Shown here one piece after another: positions 19,561 through 30,255 of a DNA stretch of 64,000 nt (its first letter is position 1; every line of letters begins with the position of its first letter). Under the pieces are notes generated by a model. It was not told the DNA's origin and made no database searches. It saw only the letters and a list, made by a program, of their open reading frames with translations. Origin of the DNA: Pectinophora gossypiella (taxonomy: Eukaryota > Arthropoda > Insecta > Lepidoptera > Gelechiidae); NCBI RefSeq assembly GCF_024362695.1, contig NC_065419.1, forward strand, positions 12,214,678 to 12,278,677. The letters run 5' to 3'. Both the position numbers and the translations under genes were made by a program.

Positions 19561-20029
19561 ATGTTAAAAAATGGACTACATTATGGATCACTGTTCTGCA
19601 GTGAAATATGCTTGATAAATTTATGTAGGTAATTAGAAAATAATTTGAAGAAGTCCTAAAATAGCCCAACGCCCTTTCACCCAATGATCCAACGCGTTAC
19701 AAAGGACACAATACTTCTTGTCGGGTTGAACAAAATGCCCGGGAAGATAAGCAGCTGAACGTGGTCTATGTTTTTTATTCGCTCCAGTCCAGCGTACAAG
19801 CAAAATATGCTTGACAATTAACATAATGTCTCAATGACTAGGCCCAATTAGCCACGCTCATTTGTGCTTGACATCGAAAGTTTCTGTGATGTCATTTAAC
19901 TCACGATCTCACTTTTTTAAATTAATTTTGTGCTCCGGTATTTTGTGCTACACTATGCTACAGCTCGACCGCTACTAACCACAATAAGTATAGCAATTCG
20001 CTCCGTCTATAGTTATAAATGAATACGTC

Positions 20030-20182
20030 TTCTCCTTCTTATCGTGTGAGGTGGAATACCAGCCTCATCAACCCTGGTGTCAAGGTTATGATTGAGCCGC
20101 CAAAGGCCCCTGACATGGCTCATGTAACGATTACTCACTTACTTCAGTAAATAGTAACCGGGACCAACGGCTTAACGTGCCT
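20030..20182 (-). mobile_element. SINE family 1 tail
   Basis: Reverse complement of the 3' half, with ACCCTGGTGTCAAGG, AAAGGCCCCTGACATGG and ACGGCTTAACGTGCC. Confidence 0.75.
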
Positions 20183-20758
20183 TCTTATAGGCAGGTCACG
20201 CATCGAACATTTTCTTCCCTAGTCTGATCTGATGTAAGATTAAAAATGCAGTAAATTGCACTGTAAATAAATATAGAGTTGTTATTGCACAGTATTTTTG
20301 GCAGGGACCCGAAAATCGTTCCCAAAAAGAGTAACAGCCCCGCCCAGACGGTGTGGCGTCGAGTACCGGCGAGTGGGAGGCAAATTGACATATCCGCCTT
20401 CGTGGTTGGGTGCCCCCGGTCTCACAGTGCAACCTCACAACATCTTCACTTGCAAAAGCTATAATAGGGCAGAGTTACCCAAAGATAAACAATAAAATGC
20501 TATGATTGTGGTTCGCTGCTGCAGCACATATATATACCTGGCGTGTTTTAACGGTGGTGTATGTTGTTGATTTGTATATGAATATGCTAATCTAGAAGCC
20601 TCAACGCATTTTTTCTTTTCCACTTATTTATGTATTTTAATTAAGAATTAGGTACGACCGTTGACCACGTTTATTGGTCGGCTTCGTACCTCAGTAATTC
20701 CATACAATAATCTAACGTCGAAATCCATGATAGCCCTGTTCAGAGAACGTATGGCTTA

Positions 20759-20901
20759 CAGTCATGAGCAATATAATGTACCCACTTTAGGACTCTGTCG
20801 CACTAACATATTTGACATTTAGTGAGACTTACAGTTCACTTTGTCAAACAAGTTAATGTGACATGGTACCAAAGTGTATACATATTAATGCTCGTGACCG
20901 T
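20759..20901. mobile_element. MITE D, about 140 bp
   Basis: The ends AGTCATGAGCAATATAAT and TATTAATGCTCGTGAC are inverted repeats. Copies with the same internal blocks (CCACTTTAGGACTCTGTCGC) are at 35308-35446 (inverted) and 52378-52524, with a decayed copy near 39730-39840. Confidence 0.75.
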
Positions 20902-20904
20902 ACA

Positions 20905-21100
20905 TCGTATCGTAACGGGTTCGAATCCCGGCTAAGGCTCTAAGCCACTGAATTCGACTTTGTGAGTTTGAATTCATGTTTGGAATATACATAATTGATT
21001 GTGGTTTCCAGGATTTGTGTCCGGTTAATGCCAATAGGCTCGCCCCCTATTACATGGGACTTAAACATGGCTGGCTAGGAGTGGATGTATTCACTATACA
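20905..21100 (+). mobile_element. tRNA-derived SINE family 4, 5'-truncated
   Basis: The B-box-like GGGTTCGAATCCCGG is at about 20918, then GGCTCTAAGCCACTGAATTCG, TTTCCAGGATTTGTGTCCGG and an end near ATGGCTGGCTAGG. A related copy at 49864-50045 keeps an A-box-like head. Confidence 0.6.
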
Positions 21101-21104
21101 CCAC

Positions 21105-21175
21105 AAACTCTCCTCATTGGTCAGGCCAAGTAGTTAATGCCATCTGCGGCAAATGTACAATAAGCCACGTCAAAA
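21105..21175 (-). repeat. Fragment of dispersed repeat B
   Basis: GGCCAAGTAGTTAATGCC, ATCTGCGGCAAATG and ATAAGCCACGTC match the B family on the minus strand. Confidence 0.65.
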
Positions 21176-21404
21176 GAATGGACCTTCCAACGCGACTATC
21201 GTCTCTACTTATTACCAGTAGTTTACTATACTATACTGCTCCTCGCAGTCACCAGCTGTTCCTATATCAACAGACAGATCGATCTGCATACATTGTTGCG
21301 ATAGTTTACTAAATAAGAAATCTCATGACAATCACGCATGAAATCTACTCACGATTGAAAAATTTGCAGCTGTAATTAATGTTTTACTGTATATTACTGA
21401 AGAA

Positions 21405-21750
21405 CGGCCTCGGTGGTCTAGTGGTTAAAGCGTTGGTCTCTCGATCTGTAGGTCTCGGGTTCAGTTCCCGGATGGGGCATATCACAAAAATCTCTCTGAG
21501 ATCCCTAGTTTGGTTAGTACATGCAGACTGATCACCCGATTGTCCGAAAGTAAAGTGACGCCTGCTTCGGAGGGCACGTTATCAGTCGGTCTCGGCTACT
21601 ATTTAAATCAAATTAAAATTAAATATTCTTTATTGCACATACATACACGAAACATTTATTTAAACTTATCTATCATGCTGAAGAGTAACCCTAACACCAG
21701 GGTTAATGAGGTCAGTCATTGCCTTCACAACCCACACTAGAAAAGAAGAC
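21405..21750 (+). mobile_element. SINE family 1 with an internal insertion
   Basis: The head is CGGCCTCGGTGGTCTAGTGG with a B-box-like GGTTCAGTTCCC, then the core GGAGGGCACGTTATC. An AT-rich segment (about 21602-21685) interrupts it before the CCCTAACACCAGGGTTAATG tail. Confidence 0.7.
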
Positions 21751-22459
21751 TGAAGAAGATTTATTACAGGTAATGAAAAAACAGTATTGCATCTTAAAAG
21801 CTTTGGAAAAGACAAATACATATACGTACATACTTACATACATAGGGGTCAAACACATAACCCTCCGTTTTGATTCGCGGCAGTCGGGTAAAACTGTATT
21901 TAAAATTAAAAAAAGACGATTACAATCAGATAGATCGCTAAGGCCATTCCACAGACACGTGCCACAAACCTGTGATTAATAACGTCTATGTATAACAGTT
22001 AACAGTTTTTGCTAACTTGTAACAGGCGTTAACTTCAGTCTGTTACGATAGCGGTCCATATGAAATTAATAGTTTTGCGTTACAAACTGTGATCCCACAC
22101 GCAACGTATCTTAGGGGACACTCGAACGTGCACCTAATAACAGTCATATCGAGCGTCTCGCAGATTTTTTTTAAAATTTGATTCAGATGTTTTCACCGCG
22201 ATATCGCTCTGATACGTCACCAAGTAGAGCGGGCCGTCTCGACTGATTGCGTCTCTCAGACCAGCGGCAAATATGCGGGCAAAACATCGGAGTCACGTTA
22301 AATACGCAGCGTAAACTAGCCGTCTTCGATAGCGCATTTCCTTTCGCCTTTAAAGGAATATTCAAGAAGGAAACGTTGGGAAACTGATACTCGTTCGTTA
22401 TTGGTTAACTTTACGTATGCACTCTGCTAGGGAATAGAATTGTTTGCAGTCTCCTGTAT

Positions 22460-22565
22460 TTCCGAATGCATATAACCCGGGTGCTTTCAAGGCCAGAGTG
22501 AACAGCCACCTTCTGGGCGAGCTCGCTCCGTCTTAGATCCTTCGGGCAAGTCTTGAGCCAAGAGC
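22460..22565 (+). mobile_element. 3' end of a non-LTR retrotransposon (LINE) ORF2
   Basis: In frame the sequence reads FPNAYNPGAFKARVNSHLL then GELAPS and a stop at 22534-22536. This is a typical C-terminus of jockey/CR1-like reverse transcriptase ORFs. The rest of the element is missing. Related 3' scraps are at 45515-45612 (plus) and 48040-48168 (minus). Confidence 0.65.
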
Positions 22566-23017
22566 AAACCCATCATAGGTAAAAAAAGTATATTATTTTT
22601 AAATGATGCCGATGTCTTAAGTTTTGAAACTAGAGGCTAATCTATTTTTAATTACCAAAACCGTCTGAATCTGTCAGGCAATACGACCATATATCATCTA
22701 TTTCAAACAAATAATATATGAACACGACACGACAAAGAAGGGTCAGTGAAGTGTAATAAACAATTGTCATTTATTTATGAGTCTGGATTGTTGGACACCG
22801 GCGCGTGCGCACGTCTCAACAACGTTTCCGTTCACGCGGCGCGAGAGGATGCCGCATAATCAGCACCGTGTCAATAGACACTGGTATAATCCCGCTATTG
22901 TACTACTAGGCTGTAAGAACAGTAATAGTCACTTAGAATAACAATTATTGACAATTTGTCATATTGGTATACATGGAATCTGAAAGTAGCGCCGGTCACT
23001 GAGAAGTTGAGGCAACA

Positions 23018-23225
23018 GGTTAACATGGGCATGTAATGAAGAGGGATGAATGGCATATAACGAGGAAAGTTATGAGTATGAATATGCATGGATATAGGGG
23101 TAGAGGACGACCCAAGGAAGTGTGGATGGATTGTGTGAAGAAGGATGATTGACAGAAATGAATGGAAGAGTAAAACATGTTGTGCTGACCCCATCTAAAG
23201 TGGAATAAGGGCAGGAGGATGATGG
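23018..23225 (+). mobile_element. C-terminal remnant of an RTE-like LINE
   Basis: A frame reads MKRDEWHITRKVMSMNM, then YRGRGRPKEVWMDCVKKDD. The GRGRPKxxWMDCVKxDM block is the usual C-terminal signature of RTE-type ORF2 proteins. It is broken by stops soon after. Confidence 0.6.
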
Positions 23226-23390
23226 TACATATGGAATCATTTAAATAATGATAATGACAGACTGGCAGACATATGGAGCATTTTATGCTATTTATTAAAT
23301 TAAATATAATTTCCTGTGGCTACAGAAAATCACTTTTAAAACAATTTTTACCTTATTTAATATTTTAACATGTATGTCACAATCAATATA

Positions 23391-25019
23391 CACTTCTCAT
23401 CAAAAAAATCGAAACACCTTGCAAGTTTACGTTTTGTCAAGATTATCAGAAAAATGTGTACATTTAGGAATAAATGTTAAATGTCGTTTAATAGTGAGTA
23501 ATATGAGCTTATCAAATCTTAATGTTAATGTTCTAAATGAATTTTTCATAGGTTTCGTATTTTGTTAAATGAGTCATTTTTATTCCGTATGGAGTATAAA
23601 GGAAATGGATAAAACAACAGACGTAAATGAAAAAAAAGCTAAAAAACGTTTATTTAATAACTGTATTCCCTCCCCGAGCTCTAATTACTGCTTCCATACG
23701 GTTCTTCATCGATCGGATGAGAGTCACGATCACATGCTGTGGTATATTGTCCCATTCCTCTTGGATTGCATCTTGCAGCTGGCTAAGTGTTTCTGGGGCA
23801 GGATCTCTTGCTCGAATTCGTCTCTTTAATTCATCCCACAGATGTTCAATGGGATTCATGTCCGGGCTTCTTGCTGGCCATTCCATAATAGAGATATCGA
23901 CTTCGTTAAGATAATCTCGTACGACGCCCGCGGTGTGAGCCCTAGCATTGTCGTGCATGAATATGAAGCCGTTGCCAATAAAATGTGCATAGGGCATCAC
24001 ATGAGGCTCGAGACACTCTTCGACGTACCGATGACAGTTTAGTGCAGGCAGACGTGGCCCAGACACGAAAGCAAGCTCTGTCTTACCGTCGGCGCTGATT
24101 CCTCCCCAAACCGTCCACGAACCGCCACCATAGCTGACCTTTTCTTCAATGCAGCATTGTGCATAGCGTTCTCCGTCTCTTCTGTAGACCTTGTTCCTTC
24201 CGTCGTTACCATACAGCATAATTTTACACTCATCAGAAAAGAGAACTTTGCTCCACTGTAGGTATGACCAATTTAGGTGCTCACGTGCAAAGTTAAGGCG
24301 CGCTCTTCGATGGTCTGCAGTTAATTTCGGCCCATTTGCTGGCTTATGCGGTACCAGTCCACGATCCTTCAACCTTCTTCTAATTGTAGAGTCACTTACA
24401 GCCACCCTTCGTACAACACGAAGCCGCTGCTGCAGTTGAAAAGCGTTAAGGCGTCGATTTCTTAAAGAAGTTGTTACAATAAATCGATCATCTCGCTCAG
24501 AAGTGACCCGATTCCTGCCAGATCCTGAACGGCGCGTGAACAAACCAGTCTCCCGATAACGTTTATAGACTCTATGAACAGATGACAGGCTTAGATGCAG
24601 TCTTGCAGCCACAACACGCTGACTAAGGCCAGAATCCAGCAATGCCACAACTTGGGCGGCTTCTGTGGGCGAAGTATCCATACGTTTTAGAAAAAAAACC
24701 TTTTTTCAGACGTCCCAAAGTCACAGTATTGAAATAAAAAACAAAAAGTTTAAGGATAGGCGCCAATTTTTAGTTTTTAAACGCTAAATGTACTCCAACC
24801 CTAAACACACATTTGTCTCAAAACAGTGATTCATTTCGTTTATAAGATAAACAAATGAAATTCTAATTTTGAATTTAGAATTTTCGCTTATTACTGTAAT
24901 GGCCAAATTGCCAGCTATACATTTATGTATTTTTTTTTCATCGTATGAATTCTTTTTTGTGTTAAATTCGGACAGAAACAATGAAAACGGAAGTGTTTCG
25001 ATTTTTTTGATGAGAAGTG
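23391..25019. mobile_element. Complete Tc1-like DNA transposon
   Basis: It is 1629 bp with inverted termini CACTTCTCATCAAAA / TTTTGATGAGAAGTG (matching over about 27 bp) and TA on both sides. It carries one intact transposase gene on the minus strand. Near-identity to the arms of the palindromic element at 13828 implies recent activity of the family. Confidence 0.95.
23650..24681 (-). CDS. Tc1-family transposase, intact, 343 aa
   Basis: The enzyme cuts and pastes its own element at TA sites in the nucleus. The start MDTSPTEAAQVVALLDSG leads into the first helix-turn-helix (residues about 8-50). A basic linker GSGRNRVTSERD replaces the usual GRPR-like motif, and a second DNA-binding domain runs to about residue 115. 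The RNase-H-like catalytic core follows: first Asp in VLFSDECKI (about 151), second in FMHDNARAH (about 244), and Glu in SPDMNPIEHLWDEL. The spacing between the last two is 34 residues, hence DD34E as in Tc1. Length is normal for the family and there is no stop or frameshift, so it could be active. Neighbouring DNA is non-coding. Confidence 0.96.
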   Translation of the reverse strand: MDTSPTEAAQVVALLDSGLSQRVVAARLHLSLSSVHRVYKRYRETGLFTRRSGSGRNRVTSERDDRFIVTTSLRNRRLNAFQLQQRLRVVRRVAVSDSTIRRRLKDRGLVPHKPANGPKLTADHRRARLNFAREHLNWSYLQWSKVLFSDECKIMLYGNDGRNKVYRRDGERYAQCCIEEKVSYGGGSWTVWGGISADGKTELAFVSGPRLPALNCHRYVEECLEPHVMPYAHFIGNGFIFMHDNARAHTAGVVRDYLNEVDISIMEWPARSPDMNPIEHLWDELKRRIRARDPAPETLSQLQDAIQEEWDNIPQHVIVTLIRSMKNRMEAVIRARGGNTVIK

Positions 25020-25074
25020 TATTTTCTGTAATCATACATTCCTACCTACTCGTACCTAGTATGTACTAGGTTTT

Positions 25075-25385
25075 TTGTGACTTATTGTAGATTTGCCGCA
25101 GATGGCATTAACTACTTGGCCGGACAAATGGGGAGCGCTGAAGGCTCTCACCCGGTACAACGTTTAAGACAACAGGCCTGAGGGTGCCCAGTTGGGCGCG
25201 AACCTCGGCTCAGGGCGTCGTCTGAGAGGAAAAATATTTGAAAGAATTAATCGACCCTAGTGGGTCGATAGCGATAAGCGCTGAATGAGGGAAATCGTCG
25301 ACCACGCCGGCGGGGTCGTTATCGGGGTCCTGAAGTGTTTGGTGTCGCGAGCTGATTGGCTGCCTCTATGGCTAGAGAATGTACT
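25075..25385 (+). repeat. Dispersed repeat B, fullest copy
   Basis: About 310 bp, from GTGACTTATTGTAG to CTGCCTCTATGGCTAGAG. Landmark blocks are GCCCAGTTGGGCGCGAACC, GACCCTAGTGGGTCGA and CGCGAGCTGATTGG. At least six other pieces occur in the window. No tRNA-type promoter or inverted ends were recognised, so class is open. Confidence 0.75.
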
Positions 25386-25389
25386 AGGT

Positions 25390-27774
25390 AAACTAGTATA
25401 TAAGTCTACATAATAATGCATGTACACTTCATGTTAGAAACTAAAAGTTGTATTTAAAATTTTATGGACATAAATAACCATTAAAAGATAATTTATTACA
25501 AATAAATTTTTATTTTTTCCTTATATAAGAACTTTTTTTTTACATTGAGGATCTGACCCCGCTGAACAATCATAGCAAAAAAAGATTTTTAAAACATTAT
25601 GTCACATGTCTTTAAATAAAAAAAAAAAACAATGAGTAATTGTAACTGAGTAAACTGGAGCATTTGCTTGTCCTGTTGTAATATTTATTCACACGTCTGC
25701 TTAGAGTGAATCTAATTGTAGATAATCGTGGAAAAAAATAACAATAAGTGTGACTGAAATGTGTGAAAATACTTTCATTATACATTTGTATGGTAATAAG
25801 TGGATTTCTGATAAAATACAAATGCATTGTAATTTATTTTATTGTATTTAAAGTTTTACTAAAATATAACAGTGTATATTACATAATAGTATGGATATTA
25901 CAAAATTTTAACAAACTATAAATATGCCATAAAGATTTGTATAGTTATTAGTAAACCTGGATACAATTTTTACTCTGTATTGTTATTAGTTATTAGAGCA
26001 GACCGAGATTAGTCTGAACATACAAAGGACAAACTTCATCATATTATACTATATTCAGAAGCAGCCCTAGGGCGGTGCGAGGTATGCGACCGCACTGGGC
26101 GCCGAAATAGGTGGGGCGAAAATCAACCAATACTGGTCTACTTTAGGTAAATTTTGGTAGCGGTAACCTAATTGAAAAATATTGTATTTTGAGGGCTGAG
26201 GGGGCGCTACTTTGAGGTCTTGCACCACCTAAATGTTTCGCTGGAGCCGCCACTGACTGTGTCACTCCTCAGACACTCCATACCGCGTAAGTGCAAGCGA
26301 GCCAGGTAGTTTGCACACCATTTAGGCTTAAGTAAGACCCAGAGGGGGTTATGTTATATTAGTGGGCTCTGTTTACCGCATCTAGACTCTAAGATGGCCC
26401 ATTATGCGTGAACCCAGAGGGGGTGAGGTGATTCTAGATGTTGGTGTGGGGCAGAGAGTTACTGTTTTAGATACAGTATTATTCTTTATTCTATCTATTG
26501 ATAACAACAAAATATTTAATAAAATACTGATGAAAAGATAGAGAATTCTTAATATTTTTAGAGTATTGGTGTTATGGATGTTGTACTGACTTGTTGATAT
26601 GTTAACAGTCTTCTGCTACTAATGCACTACCTACTAAAAGGCTAGAAAAAACATTTAAAATAATTAATATTAGCTAGTTCTAGAATCTTTATTGAAAGCT
26701 TTAACCCTCACAAACTATAGTTTTGTATTAAAAACAAAATTTGGTCTTACAACTCACTCACTTTATTCTAAATTTGGTACTCTGACTAGAGCTCCAAATT
26801 TTAAAAAAATAAAATGATAAAAACAGTAGTATTCAGAGTCATTGATAATAATTATCTTATCAGTTGTTAAATGGTTCATGAAATTTGCACAGTAGGTTAG
26901 ATAAACAAACAGTAACTTCATTGTAATGAAATATTATTTGTTTATGTTCAAGGTAGATTTGGTAATGATGTCCAACACTTTTGCTTCACTTTCATTGATT
27001 ACTGTAACATTTTTGTAAAACTTGTAAATGTTAAACTAGAAAACTTTTTATGATTCATGCTAAATTCCAATTTCCTCCAATAATGTAACATTAATATCTT
27101 TATTTCTTTCAATATTATACCTCTCCATATAGCTACCTTTTTCCCTTAGGAAATTATGGAAAATAATCCAGTAAAATACATTAAAACTGAAATTTATTGA
27201 TTCAGTTGAACTTATAAATATCCCCATATGGAACTCTGTGTGTGGGCAAAAGTTGATGTGAAGTCTTAAAAAAATAAGAAACATCAGCTATGTAAGTGTA
27301 GTTTTCATTACAAGGAACTAGATATATGTTTACTCTACATACTGGTGTAGTTTTATTGTATTTACAATAAATAATAAACAAACGAAACGTAAACAAATAA
27401 CTTCCAATAAGCCCAATTTTTGATTGGGGGCTCACTAAGGAAATCCTGTTTGAATCATTTCAATTGACACCCGCGATAAGTGACCAACCGTAGGTATTCC
27501 GCACTACACAACAGAACACGGTAGTAACACGCTCCTGACTAAGTCAATAACATCATTTAGAAGGCGTGGTGACGATATTACAAATGATAAACCTACACTC
27601 ATCATTACGCCCTTTTTATCAAAGCCGCAGCGGCTATAAACCACAACATTGAAAGTAACAGGTAAAAATGTTATCCGACAGATTTACTCAATACCTAAAG
27701 TTACGTGAAGTAACAAAATAGCAAAGGATTAGTAAGCCGCAAAGTCCTGGAGTATTGATAGAAGTAGTACTCAC
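25390..27774. other. Stretch without a gene
   Basis: Very AT-rich. It contains a half MITE (26325-26515) and an unclassified GC-richer patch at about 26050-26260. No coding exon was recognised. Confidence 0.55.
26325..26515. mobile_element. Half of the 46994-family MITE, reverse orientation
   Basis: AAGTAAGACCCAGAGGGGG, GGTGTGGGGCAGAGAGTTAC and AGTATTATTCTTTATTC are the complement of the arm at 16803. Confidence 0.65.
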
Positions 27775-27848
27775 CCGTACCACCCGAGGAAGTCGCCAAT
27801 TACTAGGCGAAATGGACACGAAAACCGCTCTCCCTTGGAATGATCACT
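27775..27848 (-). promoter_or_regulatory. Candidate SCAR promoter and noncoding leader exon
   Basis: The minus strand has an insect-type initiator (TCAGTG, 27850-27845) and, 74 nt downstream, a strong splice donor CGG|GTGAGT (exon end 27775). There is no ATG-led long frame between them. The first SCAR coding exon needs an upstream leader because an acceptor precedes it. Linking the two implies a 17-kb first intron. Both ends are seen; the link is inference. Confidence 0.35.
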
Positions 27849-28512
27849 GATAACGACGTTCACAACTAAACATTCGTAACACTTTGCTGAAAAATAAATA
27901 TATCCCAGATATCTTTAGAAATTTTTACTACGACAGCCGTTCCGTGCCACAAAACGAAAATGGCAGCGTTGAAAATGTGTATTAGCCGATGGCAACAAAA
28001 AGAACGGTGCTTTGTTCACCCCACATTCCTCTCGCTATACTTAATGTAGGAAGAGAAGGGCAAAACAGAAGGGGGAGTAATACTCTGAATTTGGTCGGCT
28101 TATAAATAGTTCTATAATTCACCACTAGAGGGCTAGTCGGAAACTGCGTTTAATTGTTACTAGTCCATTATTATTTACCTTAAACATTCATTTTGTGAAA
28201 TAATTAAATTACTAACTCTTCACTTCCACAACTATGTTTTTAGAGATAGGATTAGTTGGGTATTTATAAGTAATTTAACAATAATTAATATTTTTTTGTA
28301 ATAAACAGTTTTATTTTGATAGTGCTATTCCTTCGCTTATATCCAAGAGATCAGAAATGCGGCTAACTTCACTCTTCTCATGTCACTTCGTAAGTTTGAC
28401 ACATGAAATTTTGGATTTGTCAAATTAAATTAGAAAAGAGATTTTCGCGGCAGGACGGATTATTTGAATATATTTCCTTAAATAAATTAACACCTCGTTA
28501 ATTTAAAAGAAT
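27849..28512. promoter_or_regulatory. Intergenic region, probable divergent promoters of a minus-strand transcript and MVD
   Basis: 664 bp free of recognised repeats between the candidate leader exon and the MVD start codon. The core promoter of MVD was not pinned; no TATA box is obvious near the ATG. Confidence 0.4.
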
Positions 28513-29682
28513 ATGGCAGAAATTACAACAGTGGTCGCACCTGTGAACATAGCTGTGATAAAATATTGGGGTAAACGTGATGAGGAATTAATATTACCGT
28601 TAAATGATTCCGTTAGTGCTACTTTAGATACTGGTGTAATGTGTGCTAAAACTTCGGTATGTGCTAGCCCCAATTTCAGCGAGAATGAGATATGGTTGAA
28701 TGGGCAGAAAGAATCATTCATCAACACACGACTACAGAATTGTTTAAAGGAAATTAAATCAAGAGCAGCTTCAGAAAAAAGTGTTGATGATATTTTTTTA
28801 ACATGGAAGGTGCATATTTGTTCAGAAAATAACTTTCCAACTGCTGCAGGGCTTGCTTCCTCTGCAGCTGGTTACGCATGTTTAGTGAGTGCTTTGGCTA
28901 AATTATACAAAGTGAAATCAAATGTGAGTTCAATAGCGAGATTGGGGTCAGGAAGTGCTTGTAGGAGCGTGTTCGGCGGCTTTGTAAGATGGCACGCTGG
29001 TGTGAAACCTGATGGAACAGATTCTATTGCTACCCAGATTGTAGATTCATCTCACTGGCCAGAAATGAGAGCACTGATTCTAGTTGTTGGAGACACAAAA
29101 AAGAAAGTAAGTTCTACAAAAGGAATGAAAATATCTGTTGAAACATCTGATCTACTGAAATACAGAGTTGAGCATTGTGTACCTAAGAGAACTGAAGAAA
29201 TATGTAAAGCAATTAAAGAGAGAAATTTTGAAAAATTTGCTGAAATAACTATGAAAGAAAGCAATCAGTTTCATGCTATCTGCTTGGATTCATACCCACC
29301 ATTTGTTTACACTAAAGAAAATTCATATAAAATTATAGAATTGATTCATGGCTACAATCAAGCTTCTGGTGCAGTGAAGGTAGCATATACATTTGATGCT
29401 GGACCAAATGCATGTTTGTATTTACTTGAGAAAGATGTTCCTGAAGTTTTGTCTCTCATCAAACACATTTTTCCATCTTCAACACCAGATAAATATGTAA
29501 CAGGTCTCAGTGTTAATTCAGCAAGTGTAAACCCTGAACTGTTGAGGGGGTTATCTATTCAGCCTCAAGAAAGTGATCTAATAAAATATGTAATTTATAC
29601 TAAAGTAGGAGAGGGCCCTACAGAAGTAACTGATGGATCTCATCTTTTAAATGAGTTGGGCCTTCCAATAACTCGAAGTTGA
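28513..29682 (+). CDS. MVD: Diphosphomevalonate decarboxylase, single exon, 389 aa
   Basis: This enzyme catalyses the ATP-dependent decarboxylation of mevalonate 5-diphosphate to isopentenyl diphosphate, the last step of the mevalonate pathway. In insects, which do not make sterols, the pathway mainly feeds juvenile hormone, ubiquinone, dolichol and prenylation. The GHMP-kinase fold is clear: APVNIAVIKYWGKRDEE near residues 9-25, the ATP-binding loop FPTAAGLASSAAGYACL (about 113-129), GSGSACRSVFGGFV (about 145-158), and the TFDAGPNA motif whose Asp (residue 295) corresponds to the catalytic Asp of the family. Length matches animal enzymes. The ATG context is AGAATATGG and upstream codons do not extend the similarity. 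There are no introns in the frame, unlike RACK1 next door. It is followed by AATAAA signals at 29860 and 29885. Confidence 0.97.
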   Translation: MAEITTVVAPVNIAVIKYWGKRDEELILPLNDSVSATLDTGVMCAKTSVCASPNFSENEIWLNGQKESFINTRLQNCLKEIKSRAASEKSVDDIFLTWKVHICSENNFPTAAGLASSAAGYACLVSALAKLYKVKSNVSSIARLGSGSACRSVFGGFVRWHAGVKPDGTDSIATQIVDSSHWPEMRALILVVGDTKKKVSSTKGMKISVETSDLLKYRVEHCVPKRTEEICKAIKERNFEKFAEITMKESNQFHAICLDSYPPFVYTKENSYKIIELIHGYNQASGAVKVAYTFDAGPNACLYLLEKDVPEVLSLIKHIFPSSTPDKYVTGLSVNSASVNPELLRGLSIQPQESDLIKYVIYTKVGEGPTEVTDGSHLLNELGLPITRS

Positions 29683-29859
29683 TGATAGTAGCAGCTAAGG
29701 TTGTCACTTTTTAGGTTTTAAACAGGTATAAGGGATAACAATTATTGTGTAAGGGAAAACAGTATACTAATTTTATTATTTGAATGTTTTTTGGGTACTT
29801 GATGTTAATGTATATCTTGGAAATTGTATGTGGTTAAAAGGAAAATGAACTGTATTTAA

Positions 29860-29890
29860 AATAAACTTACTTTATTTACATTATAATAAA
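29860..29890 (+). terminator. Poly(A) signals for MVD
   Basis: AATAAA occurs at 29860-29865 and 29885-29890, about 180-205 nt past the MVD stop codon. Cleavage just downstream would bring the MVD 3' end close to the convergent RACK1 3' end. Confidence 0.7.
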
Positions 29891-30003
29891 GAATATTCTT
29901 ACAATAAGATTTGTCAAAGATAACATTCACATCATTCAAACCAGTCATTCTTTACAAAGGAGATCAGACAATGAAAAGACTACATTATCTTATAACAATT
30001 CCA

Positions 30004-30009
30004 TTTATT
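30004..30009 (-). terminator. Poly(A) signal for RACK1
   Basis: TTTATT on the plus strand is AATAAA on the minus strand, 64 nt past the RACK1 stop. A further minus-strand AATAAA at 29876-29871 would give a longer 3' UTR overlapping the MVD 3' end. Confidence 0.65.
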
Positions 30010-30072
30010 TTTATCCTCACTTGTATCATGTATTCAGCACAAAAATAAATGAAACCACCACTCCTGCACTTC

Positions 30073-30255
30073 TTATCGTGCAGAGACTGACACCTGCCAG
30101 ACTCTGATGATGTTGTCAGAGTATCCAGCGAAGAGGGTTTGACCATCAGTAGACCAGGCAAGGGACAGGCACTGAGGAGGATCAGACTTCGAATTCTGTT
30201 GCTGATTGATGATTTCTGGTCTGAGCTCTTCAACCATCTCCTTGCTTTCAAGATC
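30073..30255 (-). CDS. Rack1: RACK1 exon 5
   Basis: Acceptor TTCTACAG; encodes DLESKEMVEELRPEI through QVSVSAR and TAA. Confidence 0.96.
   Translation of the reverse strand, partial: DLESKEMVEELRPEIINQQQNSKSDPPQCLSLAWSTDGQTLFAGYSDNIIRVWQVSVSAR

Larger units (their letters stand above)
15494..23390. other. Long stretch without a host gene, with scattered repeats
   Basis: No host coding exon recognised. The supported contents are listed as separate entries: repeat C, SINE tails, MITEs, a tRNA-headed SINE of family 4, a LINE C-terminal remnant and an RTE-like remnant. The remaining sequence is AT-rich with no supported feature. Confidence 0.55.

Noticed and set aside
22183..22365. Conserved-looking GC-richer patch
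   Set aside because: No homology, splice-bounded frame or repeat partner could be supported.
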